DNA of 64,000 nucleotides from Fredinandcohnia onubensis (GCF_002734285.1 NZ_NSEA01000014.1:62001-126000), one strand, 5' to 3'. Shown: positions 52,490 through 62,185, counted from the stretch's first letter. The notes: a model not told the origin generated them from the letters alone. Numbers and translations are program-made.

Positions 52490-53347
52490 TTGAAACATTC
52501 TGAAAATATGGGCTTCAATCAAACATCTAGCAACCGTCCGTTAGAAATCTATATGTTTATTGATCCATTGTGTCCTGATTGTTGGGCACTAGAGCCCATT
52601 TTAAAAAAGCTAACAATTGAATATGGAAAGTATTTTACAATTCGCCATATTTTAAGTGGCCGCCTTGCTTCCTTAAATATACAAAAGAAGAATAAACCTG
52701 CAGATATGGCTCAGGTATGGGAGCGCACTGCTAGCAGGTCAGGAATGTCTTGTGATGGTAGTTTATGGCTTGAAAACCCCATTTCAGCTCCGCATTCTGT
52801 ATCGATTGCGATTAAAGCGGCTGAGCTGCAAGGTAAAAGAGCTGGAATACGTTTTTTACGAAAACTCCAGGAAAATCTCTTCCTTGAAAAACGTGATATT
52901 TCTGATATAGATGTATTAATGTCTTGCGCAGATGAAGTCGGACTTGATGTAAATGAATTTATGAACGACCTACATTCATCAAGTGCAGCCAAAGCATTCC
53001 AATGTGACTTAAAGATTACATCTGAAATGGAAGTCGATGAAATCCCTACTCTCGTTTTCTTTAATGAAAACATTGAGGAAGAAGGTTTGAAAATTACTGG
53101 CTGTTATCCATATGATATGTACGTCCATATCATTTACGATATGCTTGGTGAAAAAATCGAACCAACTCCGGCACCTCCATTGGAAGAATTCTTAAAATAC
53201 TTTAAATTTGTTGCTTCAAAAGAAATTTCAGTTTTATACGACTTGCCTATACCAGAGGTTGAACGGGAAATGAAAAAGCTTATACTAAAGCAAAAAGTAG
53301 AGCAAGTTCCTGTTAAATACGGAACCTTCTGGAGATATATAGACTAA
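52490..53347 (+). CDS. spxH: SpxH (YjbH), ClpXP adaptor for Spx
   Basis: A 285-residue DsbA-fold adaptor that delivers Spx to ClpXP for degradation. The thioredoxin-like motif C28-P-D-C31 is followed by [10 protein letters not shown], and the later block [10 protein letters not shown] is the cis-Pro loop. It starts at TTG 52490 after GAAAGGGG. The target, spxA, lies about 5 kb downstream in this window. It stands as a single-gene unit between two terminators. Confidence 0.92.
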   Translation: MKHSENMGFNQTSSNRPLEIYMFIDPLCPDCWALEPILKKLTIEYGKYFTIRHILSGRLASLNIQKKNKPADMAQVWERTASRSGMSCDGSLWLENPISAPHSVSIAIKAAELQGKRAGIRFLRKLQENLFLEKRDISDIDVLMSCADEVGLDVNEFMNDLHSSSAAKAFQCDLKITSEMEVDEIPTLVFFNENIEEEGLKITGCYPYDMYVHIIYDMLGEKIEPTPAPPLEEFLKYFKFVASKEISVLYDLPIPEVEREMKKLILKQKVEQVPVKYGTFWRYID

Positions 53348-53348
53348 T

Positions 53349-53383
53349 AAAAAAGACTTGGTCATTTGACCAAGTCTTTTTTC
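53349..53383 (+). terminator. Terminator of spxH
   Basis: A stem of about 16 bp (AAAAAGACTTGGTCA / TGACCAAGTCTTTTT) with a very short loop. Confidence 0.9.
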
Positions 53384-53597
53384 TATTTCAATAAAGGGGA
53401 TGGGAGAAATCTCACTTCAAACAAAGGGGTGTTGTTTGTGTGATTACTTCTTGAATACATAATAGCAAGATTGATAACCATTTTCAACTATTTGTACATT
53501 TTTTCACAAAGTTGTCAAATTCCCTATTCTTAAAACGCTTGCTTGGACATAGATATTAAAATAGATACTTACATTCACTTGTAAGGAGGACGTAACT

Positions 53598-53774
53598 ATG
53601 AGGAAAATCGGGCTGATAATCGGGGTGGTTATGATCATCCTCACCTTTGGATTAAACATATTAGGATTGATGAAATTAATTCCCCTTTACATTACAACCC
53701 CTCTTTTATTTCTTTCATTACTCGTGACACTTGTTATTTATAATCACCGAAATCGATTTAGGGGTTTTCATTAA
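53598..53774 (+). CDS. Small membrane protein, YizD-like position (58 residues)
   Basis: A 58-residue protein with two hydrophobic helices (about 4-26 and 29-48). It begins MRKIGLIIGVVMIILTF and ends in a basic tail, NHRNRFRGFH. The ATG has AAGGAGG 8 nt upstream and a terminator follows. It sits between spxH and pepF, where B. subtilis has the small gene yizD; the relation is by position only. Function unknown. Confidence 0.65.
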   Translation: MRKIGLIIGVVMIILTFGLNILGLMKLIPLYITTPLLFLSLLVTLVIYNHRNRFRGFH

Positions 53775-53777
53775 TAA

Positions 53778-53809
53778 GAGGGCATCCAAATGGATACCCT
53801 CCTCTTTTT
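53778..53809 (+). terminator. Terminator of the 58-residue gene
   Basis: An 11-bp stem with one mismatch (GAGGGCATCCA / TGGATACCCTC), followed by CTCTTTTTA. Confidence 0.75.
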
Positions 53810-53811
53810 AT

Positions 53812-53930
53812 TGTCTAGCTCCAGGCGCCATCGGCTCGAGGTCATAAGTCAATCGCTTCGGAAGGTAAAATGCACCTTCTGTCAGCGCTTGTCTTATGCT
53901 TGTCGCCGATAAACGGGCGCCTTGTGCATT
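53812..53930. repeat. Bacillus-type dispersed intergenic repeat (imperfect palindrome)
   Basis: An about 115-nt sequence starting TGTCTAGCTCCAGGCGCC. Paired blocks AGGCGCC/GGCGCCT, ATCGGC/GCCGAT, CATAAG/CTTATG and GAAGGT/ACCTTC form one long hairpin. GC content is well above the surroundings. The wording matches a repeat I have seen between genes in many Bacillus and Geobacillus genomes. It lies just after the pepF stop and may help to end transcription. Confidence 0.75.
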
Positions 53931-53932
53931 TC

Positions 53933-55756
53933 TTATCGCTTCTCTAATAATTTTTCCATTTCAGTTAGCGTTGCTTCGAATACTTTACATGCTTCTTTAA
54001 TCGGATCTGCTGAATTCATGTCCACGCCTGCACTTTTAAGTACCTCGATTGGATAATTGGAGCTTCCCGCTTTTAGGAAATTGTTAATATATCGTTCAAC
54101 AGCAGGGCTGCCCTCTTCTAAAATTTGCTTACTTAAAGCAGTTGCAGCGCTATATCCTGTTGCATACTGGTATACGTAATAATTATAGTAGAAATGCGGA
54201 ATTCGAGACCACTCTAAGCCGATTTCCTCATCTACCACAATATTTGTACCAAAGTATTTCTTATTTAACTCATAATACATTTCAGTAAACAGATCTGGTG
54301 TTAATGCTACCCCTTCTTGGGCTTTCATATGAATCATATGTTCAAATTCTGCAAACATCGTCTGACGGAATACAGTTCCTCTAAAGCCTTCAAGCTGATG
54401 ATTTAAAAGATATAATCTCTTTTGGTCATCATCGATCGTTTTTAATAAGTAATCTCCTAACAGTGCCTCATTACAAGTAGACGCAACCTCTGCTACAAAG
54501 ATCGAATAATTTCCATATGTGTATGGTTGATTGTTTCTTGTGTAGTAACTGTGTACAGAGTGACCAAATTCATGAGCTAGCGTAAACAGATTATTCACAT
54601 TATCCTGCCAGTTCATGAGGATATATGGATTTGTACCATATGCACCTGATGAATACGCTCCGCTTCGCTTTCCTTTGTTTTCTTGAACATCAACCCATCG
54701 ATTATCGAAGCCTTCTTTTAGAACATTAATATAATCCTCACCTAATGGAGCGAGCCCCTTAAGGATATAATCCTTTGCTTCCTTATAAGAAACTTCCATT
54801 TTCACATCTTTAACTAATGGAGTGTAGAGGTCATACATATGCAACTCATCTACACCTAATGCTTTTTTACGTAAGTCCACGTAACGATGTAAAAGAGGCA
54901 GATTTTCATTAATTGTATTTACTAGATTATCATATACCGTTTCTGGAATATTATTGCTACTTAGAGCTGCCTCGCGAGCTGATCTATAATTACGAATACG
55001 TGCATTAAAATTATCCTTCTTTACAGTACCACTTAATGTGCTACCAAAGGTATTTTTAAACTTTCCGTACGTGTCATAAACCGCTTTAAAAGCTTCTTCT
55101 CTTACACGTGGGTCAGAGCTTTCAAGGAATCGAATATATCGACCATGTGTAATCTCTACCTCTTCACCGTTCTCATCTTTAATAGTCGGGAACGTTAGGT
55201 CAGCATTATTTAGCATTCCAAATGTGTTGCTTGAAGAGTCCATTACTTCATAAGCTTGTGCAAGCAAGGCTTCTTCTTTTGCGGATAAAACATGTGGTCG
55301 TTCACGATTAATATCGTTTAATGCATGCTCGTATACCTTCAGCTCTTCTTTTTCAGCTAAAAAAGATTTAATTTTATCTTCATCGACTGATAGAATTTCA
55401 GGAACGATAAATGCGAGCGCACTTCCTACCTGTGTATACAAATTAGTTGCACGATCATATAAACCCTGATAAAACGAATTAGATGTATCTTGGTCATTAC
55501 GCATATGTGCATATGTATAAAGTTTTCCTATTCGTAAGGAAATTGCATCTTGATAAGTTAACGCTTCATATAGCTGATCCGCAGATTCCCCGAGTTTTCC
55601 TTGGTATGCTTCAATTCCAGGGATCATCTCTTTTATTTCTTGAAATTCTTTTTCCCAATCTACATCTGATGCAAAAATATCTTCTAATCTCCAAGTATCC
55701 TGCTCAGCAATCTCATTACGATTCGGGAGCTTCTTTACAGTTGATTGTTCAGCCAT
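53933..55756 (-). CDS. pepF: Oligoendopeptidase F (PepF)
   Basis: A 607-residue zinc peptidase of family M3 that cuts peptides of roughly 7-17 residues in the cytosol. The zinc motif is HEFGHSVH, followed by SYYTRNN and the downstream Glu in IFVAEVASTCNEALL. The N-terminal helical half is typical. The length matches the family. It is 65 nt from coiA upstream and ends against a dispersed repeat. In B. subtilis overexpression interferes with sporulation signalling. Confidence 0.94.
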   Translation of the reverse strand: MAEQSTVKKLPNRNEIAEQDTWRLEDIFASDVDWEKEFQEIKEMIPGIEAYQGKLGESADQLYEALTYQDAISLRIGKLYTYAHMRNDQDTSNSFYQGLYDRATNLYTQVGSALAFIVPEILSVDEDKIKSFLAEKEELKVYEHALNDINRERPHVLSAKEEALLAQAYEVMDSSSNTFGMLNNADLTFPTIKDENGEEVEITHGRYIRFLESSDPRVREEAFKAVYDTYGKFKNTFGSTLSGTVKKDNFNARIRNYRSAREAALSSNNIPETVYDNLVNTINENLPLLHRYVDLRKKALGVDELHMYDLYTPLVKDVKMEVSYKEAKDYILKGLAPLGEDYINVLKEGFDNRWVDVQENKGKRSGAYSSGAYGTNPYILMNWQDNVNNLFTLAHEFGHSVHSYYTRNNQPYTYGNYSIFVAEVASTCNEALLGDYLLKTIDDDQKRLYLLNHQLEGFRGTVFRQTMFAEFEHMIHMKAQEGVALTPDLFTEMYYELNKKYFGTNIVVDEEIGLEWSRIPHFYYNYYVYQYATGYSAATALSKQILEEGSPAVERYINNFLKAGSSNYPIEVLKSAGVDMNSADPIKEACKVFEATLTEMEKLLEKR

Positions 55757-55820
55757 TTTATAAACCTCCTATTTCCTACTCTTTAAAATGTATTCGATAT
55801 CCTATTGACTATCTCCTTTT

Positions 55821-57086
55821 TTATAAGAAAAAGTTTAAGTTTTTTGAATTCAGTCCTCCACCAATATTAGGTTTTACCATTCCAACTTCTTCATTCTTCC
55901 CAACACTTTCCAACCTTTTGGAAAGGGCTACATCCATATTATAAGCTTCCTCCAAATTAACCGGTATTTGAAATTCACTCGTTTTTTGATATTTTGTCTG
56001 TGTAAGTTTTTTTAGTGTCCCAGCTTTCACAAGCAAATGCAGGTATTCCTCAACAGCAAGCGAATATTGAGTATGAAAAATCAACGGCAGTTGTCTGATT
56101 GTAATATGTTTTGATGCAATTCGCTTAGATATCACCTCCATGACCTTTGAAAAAAAGAAAGTATCCCCTACTCGTAGTGGAAGCAATAAATCTAACAACA
56201 TCCACATTTGCCATATCATTGATGGTGTATGGAACCAATAGGCAGAGCGGACAGACAAACCAGCTTCAGCTGGCAAATGGGCTGGCGGTATACGGTTTTG
56301 GTAGAGGGAATATAAAAATGATGCAATTTGATTAGATGAATAAACGGAGTAGCTTGCTCTCCATTTATTTTTTTTTCTTACCCACAAACATTGTAAGTTA
56401 AACATAGGTTGGTTAGGTACGAGCAGCTTTGGAAAGGAATGCACATTTTCTTTATGGAATTGAATGGCACAGAAGGTTTCACTAGTTGTAAAAGGTTGAA
56501 GGTTGGCTAGTTTTACAAATGTAGAGGTATCTGGGCAGTAATAGAGAATGCTAGGCTGGAATGGTTGATTAAAAGAGGTTGCAAAAAGCCATTGAAATGG
56601 TGAAAGTCGAACTGAGTAGGTGGACTGTCGTTTAAACCATTTTGCACCTAAAATCCAAATAGGTACGATGCCTTTTTTCTTATAAGAGTCTGATCTTTTT
56701 TTAAATAGGGGGTAATCAATTTGGGAGCATTGGTACTCGATTGCGTACCGTTTGTCTTCTGTGGTCACTAATAGGTCAGGGCGTTGTGAAATTTCAGCTA
56801 AAAATGGCTCTAACTGGACTTTATAGCCTTGTGCTTGAAACCAACGATAGAGCTGCCGTTTACCTTCGAGATGGTACTCAGACTCTGGCTCAGTTTTAAT
56901 ACTGCATTCTGCTCCTTTTAAATGTGCAAAATGATGTGTTTTCTTCATACCTGCTTTTAGCTGAACCTTACTTTGACATGCAGGACAAAGAAAGCTTTCA
57001 TTGCTACGAAGTTCAAGTAAATCAGAGCGCTTCCATTTTTCCGCTAAAGAAATATATTCTCCATTTTCACGTAATGCAACAAACAC
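55821..57086 (-). CDS. coiA: Competence protein CoiA
   Basis: A 421-residue protein needed for recombination of incoming DNA during transformation. An N-terminal zinc-finger-like part (LCPACQSKVQLKAGMKKTHHFAHLKG) is followed by a nuclease-like domain (about 85-165, YAIEYQCSQIDYPLFKKRSDSYKKKG). The rest is less conserved. The start is GTG 9 nt after AAGGAG. It is upstream of pepF in the same direction, as in B. subtilis (yjbF-yjbG). Confidence 0.9.
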   Translation of the reverse strand: MFVALRENGEYISLAEKWKRSDLLELRSNESFLCPACQSKVQLKAGMKKTHHFAHLKGAECSIKTEPESEYHLEGKRQLYRWFQAQGYKVQLEPFLAEISQRPDLLVTTEDKRYAIEYQCSQIDYPLFKKRSDSYKKKGIVPIWILGAKWFKRQSTYSVRLSPFQWLFATSFNQPFQPSILYYCPDTSTFVKLANLQPFTTSETFCAIQFHKENVHSFPKLLVPNQPMFNLQCLWVRKKNKWRASYSVYSSNQIASFLYSLYQNRIPPAHLPAEAGLSVRSAYWFHTPSMIWQMWMLLDLLLPLRVGDTFFFSKVMEVISKRIASKHITIRQLPLIFHTQYSLAVEEYLHLLVKAGTLKKLTQTKYQKTSEFQIPVNLEEAYNMDVALSKRLESVGKNEEVGMVKPNIGGGLNSKNLNFFL

Positions 57087-57181
57087 TCATGTCATCTCCT
57101 TACTCTTAATTTACTGCTCCTTAAAAATAGCATAGATACCCGTGCATGTACAATTATAAAATTTCGAATTTTTTCAACATG

Positions 57182-57213
57182 AAAAAGCCGATTCCAAAAA
57201 AATGAAATCGACT
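57182..57213 (-). terminator. Terminator of mecA
   Basis: Arms AAAAGCCGATTCC and GAAATCGACTTTT, about 11 pairs with mismatches, T-run on the minus strand. Confidence 0.7.
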
Positions 57214-57218
57214 TTTAT

Positions 57219-57887
57219 TTATAGTGAGAAGTATTTAACCATCTCAGTTAATGCATTCTCATTAATTATCTTTTTACCATACTCTTCAATTCTATGAATA
57301 GACATCGATGACTCATTCCCATACTCTAAGACTATGCTGAGCATATTTTCCAGTTCATCCTCAGTGTAGAGTTCCTCGTTAAAATCAATAAATAAGTAGT
57401 ACTTATTTTCAAAAGAGTACAAGGAATTGTTCAATCCATCTAGTTGGATCCGGTGTGCAAGAGAAATAACATCTTCAAAATCATTAAATCGAATTAGAAA
57501 TTGGAAGTTTTCTTCCTCAAATTCCTCAATAAAATCATTTTCTTCATACTTAGAATGAAATTGCTGATCAAGTAAAGATTCAATCTTTTCATCTACTGGA
57601 ATCTTATCGTCACCAACTGGAAGTTCATATTTATTCCCATCTTTAGATAGCTGTGCGCGTGTTACAAGTACCTCTAGCCCTTTTTCTAACGCCTGGACTT
57701 GGATCCATAGTGGACCATCAATCGTGAATTCTTCTTCTTGATGAATTTCATCCATCATTTCCCAGAAGAGCTCTTCGCTTCGTTCCCGGTTATACCATAT
57801 TTCTTCACGTTCAAATCCGCGTTGCTCTATGTCATTATATGAAATATAGAATTTTACTGTATGTTCATTGATTCTTTCGATTTCCAT
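57219..57887 (-). CDS. mecA: Adaptor protein MecA
   Basis: A 222-residue adaptor that binds ComK (and others) with its N-terminal domain (about 1-85, MEIERINEHTVKFYISYNDIEQRGF) and ClpC with its C-terminal domain (about 120-222). An acidic linker, EENDFIEEFEEENF, joins them. Length as in B. subtilis (218). It controls competence and also sits near coiA. It is transcribed alone. Confidence 0.93.
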   Translation of the reverse strand: MEIERINEHTVKFYISYNDIEQRGFEREEIWYNRERSEELFWEMMDEIHQEEEFTIDGPLWIQVQALEKGLEVLVTRAQLSKDGNKYELPVGDDKIPVDEKIESLLDQQFHSKYEENDFIEEFEEENFQFLIRFNDFEDVISLAHRIQLDGLNNSLYSFENKYYLFIDFNEELYTEDELENMLSIVLEYGNESSMSIHRIEEYGKKIINENALTEMVKYFSL

Positions 57888-58205
57888 TACAGAACCTCTC
57901 CCTTCTTGCTCAGATTTTGAAGGGACGTTATACCCCCGAGCCAGATGCTCTTTTATTCACTTTTCCCATAATGGTAGCAGAATAACCTATCTTAAAGAAA
58001 AAAGTCTATATCTTGTACTTTATTTTATGTTAAAAGATATGAGAATGGAAATAAAAAAGAGTAATTTGTTAAAAACAGTGATTTTGCCCGTTTTTCACCC
58101 AAATTTATCATGAATGCGGTTAAGTTTTTTTCGGGAAGTTACTGTTTTACGTACCATTATAATACGAAATACAAAAGAAAACGAGAAATATGTCCTAATA
58201 AATAA
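57888..58205. other. mecA upstream region, no gene seen
   Basis: About 320 nt between the mecA start and the spxA terminator. AT-rich, with no ORF that has a ribosome site. It should contain the mecA promoter; no operator was recognised. Confidence 0.5.
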
Positions 58206-58238
58206 AAAAACTTCTACAGATGAACAGTAGAAGTTTCT
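58206..58238 (-). terminator. Terminator of spxA
   Basis: A 10-bp stem (AAACTTCTAC / GTAGAAGTTT), 9-nt loop, with a T-run on the minus strand. Confidence 0.85.
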
Positions 58239-58243
58239 TGTTG

Positions 58244-58639
58244 TTAGTTTACTAAGCGTTGTGCTTCTTTTAATTGGAAGGTACGAACTTTTCTTGGTAA
58301 AAATCTACGAATTTCGTCCTCATTGTATCCAACCTGAAGTCTCTTCTCATCGATGATAATTGGTCGGCGAAGAAGTCCAGGGTTTTCTTGAATTAATTTG
58401 TATAAATCTTGAAGAGGCATGGTCTCCAGATTTACATTTAATTTTTGGAATACTTTAGAACGAGTTGAGATAATCTCATCTGTTCCATCTTCCGTCATAC
58501 GTAAAATTTCTTTAATCTCTTCGATTGAAAGAGAATCAGAAATAATGTTTCTTTCTTGATATGGAATTTGATTTTCCTCTAACCATGACTTCGCTTTACG
58601 GCATGAAGTACAGCTTGGAGAAGTATAAAGAGTAACCAT
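58244..58639 (-). CDS. spxA: Global redox regulator Spx
   Basis: A 131-residue ArsC-fold protein that binds the alpha C-terminal domain of RNA polymerase and switches on the thiol stress response. The redox switch is C10-T-S-C13. The block [17 protein letters not shown] and the C-terminal region, the ClpXP recognition tail, are complete. SpxH, its adaptor, is coded in the same window. The 200-nt upstream region (58640-58835) is A/T-rich and contains TATAATAATTA, a weak PerR-like word. Confidence 0.96.
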   Translation of the reverse strand: MVTLYTSPSCTSCRKAKSWLEENQIPYQERNIISDSLSIEEIKEILRMTEDGTDEIISTRSKVFQKLNVNLETMPLQDLYKLIQENPGLLRRPIIIDEKRLQVGYNEDEIRRFLPRKVRTFQLKEAQRLVN

Positions 58640-58836
58640 TAACTTATCACTCCCTTAAAAAGTAGATTATTACTTAACAATCAGCATGAGTGGTCATGGA
58701 AGTTTATGCTAAATTAAAATTAATTTAATTAAGTAATTTCTTTAATTATTATACCTTAAATTTTCTGAGAAAGATAGACAATTTTGAAGAAAACTTTAGA
58801 TTGATTAATATGCTGATTCTCGTGCGGTTGTATAAG

Positions 58837-58870
58837 AAAAGCAATAGGAAAGACAACTCCTATTGCTTTT
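58837..58870 (-). terminator. Terminator of yjbC
   Basis: A 13-bp perfect stem (AAAAGCAATAGGA / TCCTATTGCTTTT) with an 8-nt loop. Confidence 0.85.
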
Positions 58871-58874
58871 AAAT

Positions 58875-59450
58875 TTACACATCTCGCAGGATATCACGAT
58901 TATCATTCTTATTGTTAAATGATAATACTTCATTGACATCTTGGTAGGAATCCCCGTAAAATTCTTTATCTTTGTACTTGTGAATCTCATCGTAAGTTTC
59001 CCGCATCGCTTTGTAAATGAGTTCTTCCGACTCGTTCGTAGGAGACCAGTATAGAATTTCCATTTGATTAAGCTCATTTGTTGCTAACGATTTACGTTCA
59101 TAACCAATAGAAGTTGCGTGTTCAAAACCTTCTCTCCTATAGAACTTTAACCTTTTTTCAGTATCCGAGTCTTCATAATTGACGGGTTCGACCTCAAGAA
59201 TAATGGGTTTTCCTTTTTTCTTTAATTTTTCAAGAAGTTTATGGCCAAGCCCTTGTCCACGGGATTCTTTTGAAACGAAGAGATAGTCGATAAAAATAAA
59301 ATGGTCAAGTTCAACATACATGAGGACATGATATGGTCCTTCATCTTTATGATAAATATCCCCTTTTTCTTTCAAGAGTGTTTCCATATGCTCTTTTGAT
59401 TTCATTTCTTCAATGGGAAAATACTGATTTAGTTTCTCATACCAGTTCAT
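58875..59450 (-). CDS. yjbC: YjbC, GNAT-family acetyltransferase
   Basis: A 191-residue acetyltransferase-like protein, starting MNWYEKLNQYFPIEEMKSKEHM, as in B. subtilis YjbC. The acetyl-CoA loop is SRGQGLGHKLL, followed by EVEPVNYEDSDTEKRLKFY and SIGYERKSLATNELNQMEILYW. AAGGAG lies 8 nt before the ATG at 59450; the longer frame from 59582 is not supported. In B. subtilis yjbC can be transcribed with spx, but here a terminator and a 200-nt gap separate the genes. Confidence 0.9.
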   Translation of the reverse strand: MNWYEKLNQYFPIEEMKSKEHMETLLKEKGDIYHKDEGPYHVLMYVELDHFIFIDYLFVSKESRGQGLGHKLLEKLKKKGKPIILEVEPVNYEDSDTEKRLKFYRREGFEHATSIGYERKSLATNELNQMEILYWSPTNESEELIYKAMRETYDEIHKYKDKEFYGDSYQDVNEVLSFNNKNDNRDILRDV

Positions 59451-59596
59451 ACATCTGCTCCTTGTACTTTGATAGGACATCCTTAGTGTATGCAATGTTT
59501 TAGTTTTGTTTCTAAATTTAGATATTCCCTCTTTCTTTAAAACTAAACTTGGAATAGAATAGAAGTAAAGAAGCGTTTTCATTAAGGGGGATATTC

Positions 59597-59782
59597 ATGG
59601 CAAGCTACATAATGGATTTAGGTCTAATTGCTATTTTAGTCATTGGTATTACTGCTTTGATGGGTGTTATCGCAAATGGCGTTGGGGAAAAAGTTTTTGG
59701 AGGTAAATCCAGTTCGGATATTGTAACCCGTGATTTAAATGTAAAAGCTGGTTGGAAAAACGTTGGTGGACGGAAAAAATAA
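59597..59782 (+). CDS. Small membrane protein, unknown
   Basis: A 61-residue protein with one hydrophobic helix (residues 5-27, MDLGLIAILVIGITALMGVI). A basic tail ends AGWKNVGGRKK. The ATG has AAGGGGGA upstream. It is divergent from yjbC and followed by a strong terminator, so it is a unit of its own. I do not recognise a family. Confidence 0.65.
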   Translation: MASYIMDLGLIAILVIGITALMGVIANGVGEKVFGGKSSSDIVTRDLNVKAGWKNVGGRKK

Positions 59783-59789
59783 ATAAGAT

Positions 59790-59821
59790 AAGCTGGCACA
59801 GTGAGTTGTGCCAGCTTTTTT
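59790..59821 (+). terminator. Terminator of the 61-residue gene
   Basis: A 12-bp stem (AAGCTGGCACA / TGTGCCAGCTT), 6-nt loop, then TTTTTA. It touches the end of the convergent gene. Confidence 0.85.
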
Positions 59822-61025
59822 ATGGTGTATAATCTACACCTTTTGTATAGCTATTCCCAGCGTTCCATAGTAGAAATTCATGAATGCCTTGGTCTTGCAA
59901 TCCTTTTATTTGGGCTTCAATTTCATCTTTTCCATAAACCGTATAATTGCCTTTTCCAAGCCAGCTTGCTGTAAAGTCTTGGAGCCAAGGTCTTGAAAGA
60001 GGTCTATTTTCAATTTGGTTTAGCTTATGATTTTCAACCTTTGCATATTCAGATACCAATCGATACGGCTCTAAGTCTGGACGCGGAATTCCAAAATAAG
60101 ACGTCCAATGACTCGGGTAAATCATAGATGAAATGACATCAACATGCTCTGATATCTTCGAAAAATTTTGACCAATACCTGGTGCTTCAGGTAATGTTGC
60201 GGTATATCCGAAAATATCAACAGAAACCTTCACGTTATAAGGCTCTAATTTTTCTTTTGCATATGCCACAAAATCCGTCACAGCTGCGACTCTTTTTTGG
60301 ACGTTGTCAAGATCCACTTTTTCATACTCACCCATACTATAGGTTAATGAACTGTCCCGTCTTTCAAACCCTTCTGGAAAGCGAACATAATCAAATTGAA
60401 TCTCTTGAAATCCAAGCTTTGCTGCTTCAATTGCAATTCCTATATTATGGTCCCAAACTTCTTTTAAAAATGGATTAACAAAAGCTTCTCCACGTCCGTT
60501 CTTCCATACTTTGTCCCCGTCTTTAAACGATAATTCTGGGCGTTGTTGCGCTAATACAGAGTCCTTAAATACAACAACCCGCGCAATTGGATAAATCTGC
60601 TTTTCTTCAAGTTTTTTAAGCATTGCTGTTGGGTCTTTAATATAATCCTTACTAATTTTCTGATGATTTGAGCCTTTTGGTGGTACGTAGGTTAGATATC
60701 CAAAGTCGTCCTTTACATCAATAACCATGGCATTAAGATCCGTACCATCGATTAACTGGACAAGTTGTGAAAAACGGTCACCACCCGCTGAATGGGCAGT
60801 TACGTATATTCCTCTTATGGCATCAGGATATTCAAATTGAAAGCCAGAATTAAATTCAAAACGCGAAACCATCTCAGGTAATTCCTTTTTAGACATAACC
60901 AATTTACTCGTTGGATGTGAAATCATAGCAAAATTTTCTTTTTCTGCAGAGCTTGTTTGAGTAACAAAGAAAGTGCCGTATACAACTATAATCATTACTC
61001 CAATTAAAGATATAATCTTTTTCAT
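59820..61025 (-). CDS. Putative glycoside hydrolase, DUF4015 type, secreted
   Basis: A 401-residue protein. It starts with a signal-peptide-like segment (MKKIISLIGVMIIVVYGTFF) and continues with a TIM-barrel domain. It shows IRGIYVTAHSAGGDRF, VIDVKDDFGYLTYVP, EIQFDYVRFPEGFE and DVISSMIYPSHW, the pattern of the DUF4015/GH13-like putative glycoside hydrolases. An exported enzyme acting on cell-wall or extracellular glycan is likely. Substrate unknown. Ribosome site AAGGAGG. Confidence 0.85.
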   Translation of the reverse strand: MKKIISLIGVMIIVVYGTFFVTQTSSAEKENFAMISHPTSKLVMSKKELPEMVSRFEFNSGFQFEYPDAIRGIYVTAHSAGGDRFSQLVQLIDGTDLNAMVIDVKDDFGYLTYVPPKGSNHQKISKDYIKDPTAMLKKLEEKQIYPIARVVVFKDSVLAQQRPELSFKDGDKVWKNGRGEAFVNPFLKEVWDHNIGIAIEAAKLGFQEIQFDYVRFPEGFERRDSSLTYSMGEYEKVDLDNVQKRVAAVTDFVAYAKEKLEPYNVKVSVDIFGYTATLPEAPGIGQNFSKISEHVDVISSMIYPSHWTSYFGIPRPDLEPYRLVSEYAKVENHKLNQIENRPLSRPWLQDFTASWLGKGNYTVYGKDEIEAQIKGLQDQGIHEFLLWNAGNSYTKGVDYTP

Positions 61026-61207
61026 AATAGCGTCCTCCTTCCTTCCAATCTTCTATAGTCATTTTAAATGAATTTTCCAGAAAATAATACAAATTTAGAC
61101 AAAATTCTTAATAAACAAGGTATTTATTCAATTGTATGAGCAATTTTGTCTATATATTTTAGTGTTCTTATAAACCTTACTGATATTAGTGGTAAATCTA
61201 CTCAAAC

Positions 61208-61236
61208 AAAAAAATGGCCCATTAATTAGGCCATTT
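61208..61236 (-). terminator. Terminator of the opp operon
   Basis: An 8-bp stem (AAATGGCC / GGCCATTT), 9-nt loop, T-run on the minus strand. It begins at the oppF stop codon. Confidence 0.85.
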
Positions 61237-62185
61237 AACTGTATTGCGATTTATATTCTTGATATTCTTTTTCCGAACAAGCGACGAGATGTCCGGGTCG
61301 TATCTCACGTAGTTTGACTTCTTCATTATCTGAGTATCCATGTTCTTTCGGGTCATATATGATTCTTTTTCGGTTGCGTTCATAATTCGGGTCTGGCAAT
61401 GGAATTGCAGATAATAAAGATTTTGTGTAGGGATGAATTGGATTTGCATATAGATCGTTGGCATCGGCAAGTTCCACAATTTTCCCGAAATACATAACAC
61501 CAATTCTGTCACTAATATATTTTACCATCGACAAATCATGCGCAATAAATAAGTAAGTCAAGCCTTTATCTTCTTGAAGCTTTTTCATTAAGTTTACAAC
61601 TTGAGCTTGAATGGAAACATCTAATGCAGAAATAGGTTCATCAGCAATAATAAAATCTGGTTTTACTGCAAGGGCACGCGCAATACCAATCCGTTGACGT
61701 TGTCCTCCGGAGAATTCATGTGGATATCGATTCGCATGTTCACGGTTTAGCCCTACTGTTTCAAGTAATGAATAAACCTGTTCCATACGTTCAGCATTAT
61801 TTTTTGCGAGTCCATGAATATCGATTCCTTCTGCGATTATATCCGCTACGGTCATTCTAGGATTTAGTGAAGCATACGGATCCTGAAAAATCATTTGCAT
61901 TTTCCGGTTAAACTTTTTCAATTCCTTACGCGATTTTCTTCCATGAACATTCTCTCCATTGAAAAGAACCTCTCCACCCGTGGCATTGTATAATCGTATA
62001 ATCGTCCTTCCAGTGGTAGATTTACCACATCCAGACTCTCCTACGAGGCCAAGTGTCTCACCTTTGTAAATATCAAAGGTAATCCCATCGACAGCTTTGA
62101 CCATATTTGGTTTACCAACATTAAAATATTGCTTTAGATTTTTAATTTCTACCAATTTTTGTTTTTCAGCCATTTCATTCATCAT
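61235..62185 (-). CDS. oppF: OppF, oligopeptide ABC transporter ATPase
   Basis: About 312-316 residues (two start choices overlap the oppD stop). Walker A is GESGCGKST, the signature FSGGQRQR, Walker B FIIADEP, and the Q-loop MIFQDPYASLNP is followed by the oligopeptide C-terminal extension (HPYTKSLLSAIPLPDP). OppF and OppD drive the OppBC permease to take up peptides, including signalling peptides for competence and sporulation. It is the last gene of the operon here. Confidence 0.96.
   Translation of the reverse strand: MMNEMAEKQKLVEIKNLKQYFNVGKPNMVKAVDGITFDIYKGETLGLVGESGCGKSTTGRTIIRLYNATGGEVLFNGENVHGRKSRKELKKFNRKMQMIFQDPYASLNPRMTVADIIAEGIDIHGLAKNNAERMEQVYSLLETVGLNREHANRYPHEFSGGQRQRIGIARALAVKPDFIIADEPISALDVSIQAQVVNLMKKLQEDKGLTYLFIAHDLSMVKYISDRIGVMYFGKIVELADANDLYANPIHPYTKSLLSAIPLPDPNYERNRKRIIYDPKEHGYSDNEEVKLREIRPGHLVACSEKEYQEYKSQYS

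Noticed and set aside
58700-58790. PerR box before spxA
   Set aside because: TATAATAATTA matches only part of the 15-bp PerR consensus and is likely by chance in AT-rich DNA.
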